Source: Acetobacterium wieringae (GTDB lineage: Bacteria; Bacillota; Clostridia; Eubacteriales; Eubacteriaceae). From it: 64,000 nucleotides of DNA. Below, piece by piece: positions 7,994 to 15,621 of the stretch; positions within the stretch are counted from its first letter, which is position 1; every line of letters begins with the position of its first letter. The DNA is taken from NCBI RefSeq assembly GCF_026646375.1, contig NZ_JAIPPU010000002.1:124001-188000 (forward strand), given 5' to 3'. The notes under the pieces are model-generated. The model made no database searches. It had not been told where the DNA came from and was given only the letters and a program-made list of their open reading frames with translations. A program made the position numbers and the translations under genes.

Positions 7994-9766
7994 TTAATTA
8001 TCTGATGCACTTAAATATAAATTGGCGTATAAACCACCCAGTTTCATCAACTCGGCATGGCTGCCGACCTCTTTAATATCACCTTCCATCATAAAAATAA
8101 TCTTATCGGCATTTTTGATGGTAAAGAGCCGGTGGGCAATAATAAAGGTGGTTCGTCCCTTCATCATCGCTTCCATGGCTTGGGTGATCAGAATTTCGGT
8201 TCGAGTATCCACTGACGAAGTCGCCTCATCCAGTATTAATACCTTGGGATCGGCAATAATCGTCCGGGCTATGGCCAACAGCTGGCATTCCCCTTCAGAC
8301 AAGGTGGTAAAATCACCACCGATCCGGGTCTCATAGCCCAAAGGTAATTTTCTGATAAATTCGTCGCATTGAGCTTTTTTTGCTGCAGCGATCACTTCGT
8401 CGAGGGTTGCCCCGCTTTTGCCGTAAGCAATATTTTCTTCGATGGTTCCGTCAAACAACCAGGTATTCTGGAGAACCATCCCAAAAGCAGATCTCAAATT
8501 GGGCCGGGTCAGATTTTTAACGTTTTTTCCTTCCAGTAAGATGCTGCCCTGATTAATTTCATAAAAACGCATTAACAGATTGACCAGGGTCGTTTTTCCG
8601 GCACCGCTGGGACCCACCACCGCCAGAATTTCGCCCGGCTCGGCGGTCAGCGACACATCGTGAAACAACGTTCGTTCGGGAATATAGCCAAACTCGACAT
8701 GGTTAAACTCAATCCGGCCTGTCGCCATGGTTACATCCAGTATCTCGGTGCCCAGATCCGGCTGCTCCTCTTCCTGATCAAGAAACTCAAAAATCCGCTC
8801 CGCTGCTGCCGCCCCAGCCTGAATAAAGTTCAGGTTATTAGAAATCAGGGCTGTGGGACTGGCAATATTATTGGCATAAATCAGGAAGGCCTGAATCGTC
8901 CCAATCGTCATGGTGCCAGTAATAACAAAAATTCCCCCGACCACACAGATACCGATATAGGCCAAGTTATTGATCAGCTTCATCAGCGGTGAGCTAAGGC
9001 CCGAGTAAAATCGGGAACTCAGATAGGATTTAAAGAAGCGTTGATTGATCGCATCAAATTTTTCTGACGACTTTGCTTCGTGGTTAAACGATTTAACAAT
9101 TAAATGACCATCATAGACCTCTTCAATCAGTCCGTTTAAGGCTCCCAGTTCTTTTTGTTGCCGCCGGAACAGCACCTGAGTTTTTTTAGTGATCAATTTC
9201 ATCACAAAATAAGAAAGTGGAATTGCCACAAAGAAGATCAGACTCAGCTGCACATTGAGTATCAGCATCATCACAATAATCCCGATAATACTGGTAGCCT
9301 GAACCAGAATCTGGGTCAGATTGCTTTCCAGTGCTCCGGATAAGGTCGTGGCATCGTTGGTGACCCGGGAAAGTAAATCTCCCCGCTCACTCTGGTCCAA
9401 CACATTTAGCGTCAGTTTATTGAGTTTTTCCTGAATATCTGATCGCAAGCGTTTAATCGCCAGTTGTGACAGATAGGTGGTACGCATGGTTGCATAATAG
9501 GCAAAACCGGCACTTAAGATGTAAAGCGCCGCCAAAATCAGCAATTGCTGACCGATATAGGAAAAATCAATATCGGTATTCTTAGTAATGCTGTCGGCAA
9601 TGCTATCAGTCACATCCTTGGTCACCACCGGAGCAAAAATCGCAAAAATAGTACTGGCAATCAGTGCGACGGCCACAAAAAAGATGACATGTCGTTTATC
9701 TTTTAAATAATGACTCAGTCGCTTGCCAAGGGCACCAAAACTATATTTTCTTTTCTTTGCTTTCAC
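7994..9766 (-). CDS. ABC exporter half-transporter B (catalytic-site subunit)
   Basis: A 590-residue exporter with a six-helix type-1 ABC membrane domain (residues about 20-320) and a nucleotide-binding domain (about 345-585). It has Walker A GPSGAGKTTL, the Q-loop region FGMVLQNTWLFDGT, Walker B with catalytic glutamate in LILDEATSSVD and the switch histidine in IIAHRL. Its signature is the non-canonical LSEGE instead of LSGGQ. The GTG start at 9766 has GGAGGA seven bases upstream and overlaps the stop of the partner gene (GTGA). In a heterodimer its Walker motifs would pair with the canonical signature of the partner, giving the active site. Members of this class export drugs, lipids or peptides; here export of the product of the neighbouring ligases is inferred. 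Confidence 0.92.
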   Translation of the reverse strand: MKAKKRKYSFGALGKRLSHYLKDKRHVIFFVAVALIASTIFAIFAPVVTKDVTDSIADSITKNTDIDFSYIGQQLLILAALYILSAGFAYYATMRTTYLSQLAIKRLRSDIQEKLNKLTLNVLDQSERGDLLSRVTNDATTLSGALESNLTQILVQATSIIGIIVMMLILNVQLSLIFFVAIPLSYFVMKLITKKTQVLFRRQQKELGALNGLIEEVYDGHLIVKSFNHEAKSSEKFDAINQRFFKSYLSSRFYSGLSSPLMKLINNLAYIGICVVGGIFVITGTMTIGTIQAFLIYANNIASPTALISNNLNFIQAGAAAAERIFEFLDQEEEQPDLGTEILDVTMATGRIEFNHVEFGYIPERTLFHDVSLTAEPGEILAVVGPSGAGKTTLVNLLMRFYEINQGSILLEGKNVKNLTRPNLRSAFGMVLQNTWLFDGTIEENIAYGKSGATLDEVIAAAKKAQCDEFIRKLPLGYETRIGGDFTTLSEGECQLLAIARTIIADPKVLILDEATSSVDTRTEILITQAMEAMMKGRTTFIIAHRLFTIKNADKIIFMMEGDIKEVGSHAELMKLGGLYANLYLSASDN

Positions 9767-11502
9767 AGTGATTCCTCCTTCCCATCGCTATAGGATTGGG
9801 ATTTCAGAATTTCCTGATAAACCTGGCAGTCACGGATCAATTCCTCATGTTTACCCTGACCAACAATGGCACCATTATCAAGCACCAGAATGCGATCGGC
9901 ATGTTTAATGGTACTGATCCGTTGGGCTACAATCAACACCGTTTTATCGCCAAATTTTTCACCAATGGCTTTTCGCACCAGCGAGTCGGTTTTAAAATCA
10001 AGAGCCGAAAAACAGTCATCAAAGATCGTAATCGGAGCTTTTTTGACCGCCGCCCGGGCAATCGAAAGCCGCTGCCGCTGGCCGCCTGAAAGATCTTTTC
10101 CCCCTTGGGAAATCGTGCTATTAAGGCCACCTTCCCGTTCATTGACAAAGTCAAGGGCCTGGGCAATTGATAGAGCTTCGGTGACTTCCGCCTCACTGGC
10201 ACCATCCTTACCAACCCGGATGTTTTCTTGCACCGTGCCGCTAAATAGCACCGATTCCTGAGGCGCATAGGCAATGACACTTCTTAAATCATGCTGAGTA
10301 CAATCCCGGATGTCAACGCCATCAATCACAATCGCCCCGTCACTGACCTCATAAAGCCGCATGATCAGATTGACCAGGGTGGTTTTCCCGGAACCGGTGG
10401 CTCCGACAATGGCAGTAATTTTTCCCGGCTCGGCGACAAAATTCAAACGTTCCAGGACATTGATCTCGGCACCGCTATAACCAAAGCTGACGTCTTTAAA
10501 TTCAATCCGTCCGGTAACGTTTTTTAATGCAACCGGTTCTTCCCGATCCTGAATTGAGAAATCAAAGTCGAGCACCTCTTTAACCCGGGTGGCTGAAACA
10601 GCCGCCTGGGGATAGGCCATCAACAAGGCCGATACCAACCCCAGGGCCGACATAAACATCAAGACATATTGAATAAACACCATCAAACCGCCGAGACTGA
10701 CAATTTGCTGCTGTACCTCCTGAGCCCCCAGCCACAGAATAATCACCATCGTCAGGTTCATCATCAGTTGCATCAGCGGCGCAAAAAAAGCCACCGCATA
10801 ATTTGCCTTCACTGCTGCCTGCATCCCTTCCTGATTGGCCTGACTAAATTTCTCGGTTTCATAATCCTGACGATTAAAGGCCCGAATCGCCCGAACCCCA
10901 GTTAGTTTTTCTTTCATTAGCAGGTTTAGCCGATCCACTTTTTGCTGCATCAGCTTAAATAAGGGCATGCTGCGGGCGGTGGTCAAACCGATGATGATTG
11001 TCGTAATCAAAAACGATCCCAGCAGCAAAAGTGTCAGGGTGACATTCTCCCGAAAGGCCATTATCAGAGCTCCGACACCGGTGATTGGAACCAGTAGCAA
11101 TGATCGCAAACCGTTGATGACCACAATTTGCATCTGGGTAGCATCGGTGGTGGAGCGAGTCAACAGGGTCGCTGCCCCGAACGTGTTGAAATCCGTCTGG
11201 GAAAAATCCTTGACCTTGTCAAAAACATCAGCCCGGATCCGGCTGGTAAAGGAAGCTGTTACATAGGCCGAATAGTAGCTGGACGCCACCATACAAACCG
11301 CCGCCACCAGCGAAACGCCCAACATCATTGCGCCGCTTTTCAAGATATAGGGGGTATCTCCCTGAGCCACACCATTTTCGATAATATCCCCCATCATCGT
11401 CGGTAGATAGAGTTGAGCAGCCGCCTGGCTGAGCACAAATACAAAAACCAGAATCATCTGGAGTCGATAATCTTTTAAATACCGAATCAATAAACTGACC
11501 AT
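9763..11502 (-). CDS. ABC exporter half-transporter A (degenerate-site subunit)
   Basis: A 579-residue exporter with six membrane helices (about 15-310) and a C-terminal ATPase domain with Walker A GATGSGKTTL and a canonical LSGGQRQR signature. The catalytic glutamate after Walker B is replaced by aspartate (IFDDCFSALD), and the switch histidine is a glutamine (VAQRIS). These are the hallmarks of the degenerate site of heterodimeric exporters such as TM287/288 and BmrCD. They complement the LSEGE signature of the downstream partner: one composite site should be catalytic and the other not. The start at 11502 has AAGGAG upstream, three bases after the GH3 gene stop, so it is translationally linked to the GH3 genes. 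Confidence 0.92.
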   Translation of the reverse strand: MVSLLIRYLKDYRLQMILVFVFVLSQAAAQLYLPTMMGDIIENGVAQGDTPYILKSGAMMLGVSLVAAVCMVASSYYSAYVTASFTSRIRADVFDKVKDFSQTDFNTFGAATLLTRSTTDATQMQIVVINGLRSLLLVPITGVGALIMAFRENVTLTLLLLGSFLITTIIIGLTTARSMPLFKLMQQKVDRLNLLMKEKLTGVRAIRAFNRQDYETEKFSQANQEGMQAAVKANYAVAFFAPLMQLMMNLTMVIILWLGAQEVQQQIVSLGGLMVFIQYVLMFMSALGLVSALLMAYPQAAVSATRVKEVLDFDFSIQDREEPVALKNVTGRIEFKDVSFGYSGAEINVLERLNFVAEPGKITAIVGATGSGKTTLVNLIMRLYEVSDGAIVIDGVDIRDCTQHDLRSVIAYAPQESVLFSGTVQENIRVGKDGASEAEVTEALSIAQALDFVNEREGGLNSTISQGGKDLSGGQRQRLSIARAAVKKAPITIFDDCFSALDFKTDSLVRKAIGEKFGDKTVLIVAQRISTIKHADRILVLDNGAIVGQGKHEELIRDCQVYQEILKSQSYSDGKEESL

Positions 11503-11505
11503 TGG

Positions 11506-13179
11506 CTACTCCTTATCCACTAAAGCAAAGAAGAAGTTCTCTTTGACCAGGGTGTCAATGACTCGGACCGGTTTTAACTGATTCCCGGAGATCCCCCGCA
11601 TGATCATCAAATCACGATAGAGGGCATAGGTTTCTTCCTGAACAAAGGAAATCTCCGAAGGACTCAAGACCCCGCTTTTTACCTTGGAACCAATCGACGG
11701 GTTGGCCGTACCCAGCTTCTCTTCCATAATTTGCCGATATTCCTGATATTTTTCTCTGGCTAAGCGCTTTTCTGCTTCAATAAAGATTACATAGCGACCC
11801 GGTGATATCGCCACATCGGCATAAACCGAATAATCCACCAGTTCACAGTCGGTGGCTTTGGCAAATTCTTTAACCGCCCAGGAAATGCACTCTTCAGTTG
11901 TCTTTTCCCCAGCAATGCTGACCATCTGGTTAAGCCGGTAGACAAATTGGATCTTGGGACATTTTTTATACCAACCCACAACACGAACCACATCTTTGAT
12001 TCGATAGCGATAAAAACCTGAGGTATTCGTCAGGACAATTTCATAATCCTTGCCGGTTTCCAGTTGCTCCATGGTCACGGTTTCTTCACCTTCCTGATCG
12101 ACGGGAATAAACTCATAAAAAGCCGAATCCGGAATCAGTACAAATTCCTGGGATTCCATTTCGTTGCAGATTGCCATGATCGATTCCGAGGCCGCATAGA
12201 CGCTAAAATAAATGGGAATCTCCCCTAAATAATGGCGCATTTTATCGGTATAGACTGAGAATCCACCGCTGCCGATGGCATGTACAAAGGCCAGCTCGGG
12301 CCAGATTCTCGGCACAATCGGGGTCTCAAAGCCTTTTTCAAATTCGTTACGCAATTCCGCTGCCCGTTTGGGATTGGGCTTAATCTGCTTAAGTAGCTCA
12401 TCTTTAATATCATCCGGAATCTTTATGTCGGGATGGATCGTGCCTTTTTCAATATCTTCAACGAGTAATTCCCAGTTTATTTCCAGATATTTCATTAAAT
12501 CCGATACTGCTGTCATAAAAGCTGAAGCAATATACGATAATGACCGTTCTTCAAGGGCAAAGCGAAGATGGGCATATTTGGTGTCCATAATTTCCCGGGG
12601 AAAGACAATTTCTTTGGGCGAGGTGAACATCAGAAACAGCAGATCTTTAATGCTGTAAACGCCCCGTCCTGAAATCGACCCGGCAAACAAACCATTGGGC
12701 AGGGTTTCGAATTTGACTTCCATCAGGTTTAGACCACGACCCCGTTGCCATTTTTTCCCCAGAGCCCGGGCAATGATGGCAAAGCTGAACTGGGTGGCAT
12801 ATTCCCGGTACAGGTCAACCGTTTGCTCCGAAACCGGGATCTTCTTGGGATTATCCACACTGCCCGAGGTCAGGGCATAGTGAACAATCTTATCGGTGGT
12901 CAGCAGATTTGTTTCACCAGCAATCATCCGCTCGATATAGGGAGCATAATCATCGTAAATGGAAAAAGGCACCATTTTTTTATAGTCTTCGATGGTATTT
13001 ATCTGATCAAAATGGTAGCGTTTGCCATACTCGGTATCGGCATTTTTTTTCAGCATATTAAGCATCAGCTGTTTATTGATTTCTGGGGCATTTTCAGTTA
13101 AATGATCAAAATTCTCGATTTTTTTATACCCCTTTTTGATATTAAGAGAATAGACCAGTTTGGGAATTAACTTTATCAT
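11506..13179 (-). CDS. GH3-family acyl-adenylate/amido synthetase, copy 1
   Basis: A 557-residue protein of the GH3 (auxin-responsive promoter) branch of the ANL adenylating superfamily, known in plants for conjugating hormones to amino acids. Visible motifs are the phosphate-binding loop ALTSGSVDNPKKIPVS (near residue 110), the adenine-binding VYAASES (near 340), the YEIVLTNTSGFYRYRIKDVV strand and the C-terminal GNQLKP motif. All core positions needed for acyl adenylation appear present. It overlaps the other GH3 gene by four bases (ATGA) and lies three bases before the ABC exporter. Bacterial GH3 proteins are largely uncharacterised, so the acyl substrate and the amine cannot be named. Length is normal for the family. 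Confidence 0.87.
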   Translation of the reverse strand: MIKLIPKLVYSLNIKKGYKKIENFDHLTENAPEINKQLMLNMLKKNADTEYGKRYHFDQINTIEDYKKMVPFSIYDDYAPYIERMIAGETNLLTTDKIVHYALTSGSVDNPKKIPVSEQTVDLYREYATQFSFAIIARALGKKWQRGRGLNLMEVKFETLPNGLFAGSISGRGVYSIKDLLFLMFTSPKEIVFPREIMDTKYAHLRFALEERSLSYIASAFMTAVSDLMKYLEINWELLVEDIEKGTIHPDIKIPDDIKDELLKQIKPNPKRAAELRNEFEKGFETPIVPRIWPELAFVHAIGSGGFSVYTDKMRHYLGEIPIYFSVYAASESIMAICNEMESQEFVLIPDSAFYEFIPVDQEGEETVTMEQLETGKDYEIVLTNTSGFYRYRIKDVVRVVGWYKKCPKIQFVYRLNQMVSIAGEKTTEECISWAVKEFAKATDCELVDYSVYADVAISPGRYVIFIEAEKRLAREKYQEYRQIMEEKLGTANPSIGSKVKSGVLSPSEISFVQEETYALYRDLMIMRGISGNQLKPVRVIDTLVKENFFFALVDKE

Positions 13180-14897
13180 TTTTCGCCTTCCTTTGCCCAG
13201 CGAGTGATCCAGTCACTTTCCGGGTATTTTTTTACAAAAGTCGGAAGCTTGGTCTGATTGACATTCTTACCCGGCATAATTGACCGGGTAAACAGTGAGT
13301 CCCGATACCCGTCTTTGACAAGGATCACCTCCGCTGCCAACAGTTGATACGCTTCTCTCAACAGTTTATAACAAAAATTCATCTCACACAAATGGTTTTC
13401 CAACACCTGTTTGAACACCTCACTGTTAAGCGTTTTCGAATATGGCTCCAGAATAAAGACCAGTTTTTTATCATCTTGATCCCAAAAAATCTGATAAAAA
13501 CGAATTTCTTCATTTTGCTTCGAGGCGACAGCCTGGAGGGATCTTTCGATTTCATAGATTCTGATTTTTTGATTTTCAATTGCCAGATATTCGGATTCCT
13601 TGCAGACAAAAACAATCCTTGGGTTCTGGTCCTTGATCTCCGTGACGCAAACAATGTCTTTCATGTTGTAACGGTACAATCCGGAATAGGAGGTGATAAT
13701 AAGTTCGTAATAATCACCTTCTGTCAATTCATGAACCAACCGTGTTTTCCCATCTGTTGACCCCACTGGCAAGAATTCAAAAAAATAACCAAAAAGCGCC
13801 AGTAATCCGGCCGCATCCTGAGGCCGGTCAGGGATGTTAAACTTGCCTTCGCTGGCACCATAGCCCCATTCCAAAAACTTGACCGTCGGGGGTAAAATCT
13901 TTTTCACATCGGCAACAATTTTTGCCGCACTGGACGACATCCAGCAGGATACGACTGAGAATTCCGGCCAGATTTCCGCCACATCGAGGGTCTTTTTTTG
14001 CGCAAGAATTGTTCTTAATTCCTCCGCCCGCTCCGGGTTTGGCTGACATTGTGAAACCAATTTTTCCCGCAGCGCCTGGCCAATATTGATTTTTTCAGAT
14101 ATCTGCCCCGTGCTGATATCTTCCAATAAGTCTGTGGCAGTGGCATTCATTTTTTTAAGCAAGATGTTAAAGTGAGCAATATTACTGCAGACAACCCCAA
14201 CCAGATGCTTTTCTGCTAAGGCATAGCGAATCGTTAGATAATCCGTCGCTTCGTTGCTCAGATCTTTCGCCAGCATCATTTCTGACGGTAACACCATTTT
14301 TTTTAACATCTCAACCGGCATGTCCTTGGCCGCTTGACCAGACGCTGAACCAATCGGAATGCCGCCTTCAGTTTTTCCATATTCCGAAGGGTTGGCAATG
14401 GCCAGCACCTTTTTTCCTGGAACCATCACTTCCGGCGCCAGCATCAGCAGTATGATGGCGCGAATCTGTGAGACCAGGCCCTTGACCAGCTCGCCGTTTT
14501 TGCTTTCCGGCAGTAGCTTGGGTACACCGGTGGAACCACTGGTGGCAATAAAACTAGCGGCTGCGCCATTAAAAAAAACATCTTGGGCGCCTGCTTTAAG
14601 CCGTTCGATTTCGACTTTTACCTGAGCATAGTCTGAAAATGGTATCCTGTTTCTGAAATCATCAATTGTTTTAATCTCCGAAAAACCCATTTTTTTTCCA
14701 AACTCAGTATTTTGGGCAGATTTTAAAATATCCTGAAGCACACGCAATTGTGTAACCTCAGGAGTTTTTTCCATCATATAAAAATTTTTAATTAAGTGTT
14801 CATTGGACATTCCTTTTAAATGCTCAGGAATACACTCATCCTGATACGCATTAAAGCTGTCATTCGAAATCCCTTCCGAAATTTTATCTGCTGTCAT
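13176..14897 (-). CDS. GH3-family acyl-adenylate/amido synthetase, copy 2
   Basis: A 573-residue GH3-family protein, paralogous to the next gene but clearly diverged. It carries the phosphate loop IATSGSTGVPKLLPES, the adenine-pocket motif WGYGASEG, the strand YELIITSYSGLYRYNMKDIV and the C-terminal NQTKLPT motif, which resembles the plant NQYK motif more closely than copy 1 does. An extra ~45-residue N-terminal stretch precedes the domain. The ATG at 14897 has GGGTGA upstream and lies ten bases after the STAS gene. Having two divergent, motif-complete GH3 proteins in one operon suggests two acyl substrates or sequential conjugation steps; that is inference. Confidence 0.87.
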   Translation of the reverse strand: MTADKISEGISNDSFNAYQDECIPEHLKGMSNEHLIKNFYMMEKTPEVTQLRVLQDILKSAQNTEFGKKMGFSEIKTIDDFRNRIPFSDYAQVKVEIERLKAGAQDVFFNGAAASFIATSGSTGVPKLLPESKNGELVKGLVSQIRAIILLMLAPEVMVPGKKVLAIANPSEYGKTEGGIPIGSASGQAAKDMPVEMLKKMVLPSEMMLAKDLSNEATDYLTIRYALAEKHLVGVVCSNIAHFNILLKKMNATATDLLEDISTGQISEKINIGQALREKLVSQCQPNPERAEELRTILAQKKTLDVAEIWPEFSVVSCWMSSSAAKIVADVKKILPPTVKFLEWGYGASEGKFNIPDRPQDAAGLLALFGYFFEFLPVGSTDGKTRLVHELTEGDYYELIITSYSGLYRYNMKDIVCVTEIKDQNPRIVFVCKESEYLAIENQKIRIYEIERSLQAVASKQNEEIRFYQIFWDQDDKKLVFILEPYSKTLNSEVFKQVLENHLCEMNFCYKLLREAYQLLAAEVILVKDGYRDSLFTRSIMPGKNVNQTKLPTFVKKYPESDWITRWAKEGEK

Positions 14898-14907
14898 TTT
14901 TTCACCC

Positions 14908-15210
14908 TTATTCGATGGTTAAAATATCAGAGAAACCAGTCATATCAAACACTTCCTGAATTTCCGGTTTAACATTTTTAATCACCAGACTACCATTAAG
15001 GGCCTTGGATTTTTTTTGGATCAACAGCAATACTCTTAACCCGGCGCTACTGACAAAGTCCAGCTGATCAAAATCCAGGATCATTTGAAATCCTTCTTTG
15101 CTGTAGTAGGCTTCCATCTCTTTTTGAAACTCGGGAGAGGTATTGGTGTCCATTCGACCTTCCAGTTCTACTACAAATAATTCGCCTTCTTGTTTTACTT
15201 CAATTTTCAT
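14908..15210 (-). CDS. STAS-domain anti-sigma factor antagonist-like protein
   Basis: A 100-residue stand-alone STAS domain. The start at 15210 (MKIEVKQEGEL) is chosen over an in-frame one at 15252 because AAAGGG lies seven bases before it. The phosphorylatable serine loop DFVSSAGLRVLL is intact, as in SpoIIAA/RsbV-type antagonists that are switched by a serine kinase and a phosphatase. No matching kinase, phosphatase or sigma factor is encoded in the window, so the partner must be elsewhere. It is the promoter-proximal gene of the GH3/ABC/ATP-grasp operon, a surprising place for a partner-switch protein; it may regulate the pathway post-translationally (inference). Confidence 0.88.
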   Translation of the reverse strand: MKIEVKQEGELFVVELEGRMDTNTSPEFQKEMEAYYSKEGFQMILDFDQLDFVSSAGLRVLLLIQKKSKALNGSLVIKNVKPEIQEVFDMTGFSDILTIE

Positions 15211-15294
15211 TTTGTTACCCTTTCTTTCTGAATTAATAATATCATTGCGCATTTTTTAAATGGAATAAAGATTTCTTATTTTGAATTTTAATTG

Positions 15295-15323
15295 ATCATA
15301 CCACAATAATTTGCGGTGTGCAA
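15295..15323 (-). promoter_or_regulatory. Sigma-A promoter of the STAS/GH3 operon
   Basis: Minus strand TTGCAC (15318-15323), 17-base spacer, TATGAT (15295-15300). The predicted start is about 78 bases before the STAS gene. No other convincing promoter was seen in the operon, which supports a single seven-gene transcript. Confidence 0.7.
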
Positions 15324-15519
15324 TTGCAAAAGCATTCAAAATGTAATCTTGTATCACTATTCACCGTAGCTGAATACACCGCTGTCATATTATAAAATAA
15401 TGAATCTAAATGACAATTAGCCTGATTACCAACCTGTTATCAGGTTGCACCTCTTTTTGATACGATTATCGTTTTTTATTTACATATTGATTTTTATTTT
15501 ACATCTTCGTTACATTCTA
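15324..15519. other. Divergent regulatory region with a small inverted repeat
   Basis: Between two divergent promoters. It contains the hairpin CAACCTG-TTAT-CAGGTTG (15430-15447), which could be an operator or a weak structure; no gene is seen. Confidence 0.4.
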
Positions 15520-15548
15520 TTTACAACAACAATGTTTTGTGTTAAAAT
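15520..15548 (+). promoter_or_regulatory. Sigma-A promoter of the large surface-protein gene
   Basis: TTTACA (15520-15525), 17-base spacer, TAAAAT (15543-15548); about 70 bases before the ATG at 15622. Confidence 0.65.
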
Positions 15549-15621
15549 CATTACACTTAGAACAAATCTGTGAACCAGTGATTTCAATTAAAATTTTAAA
15601 TAAATAAAGGGAAGGAATGTC

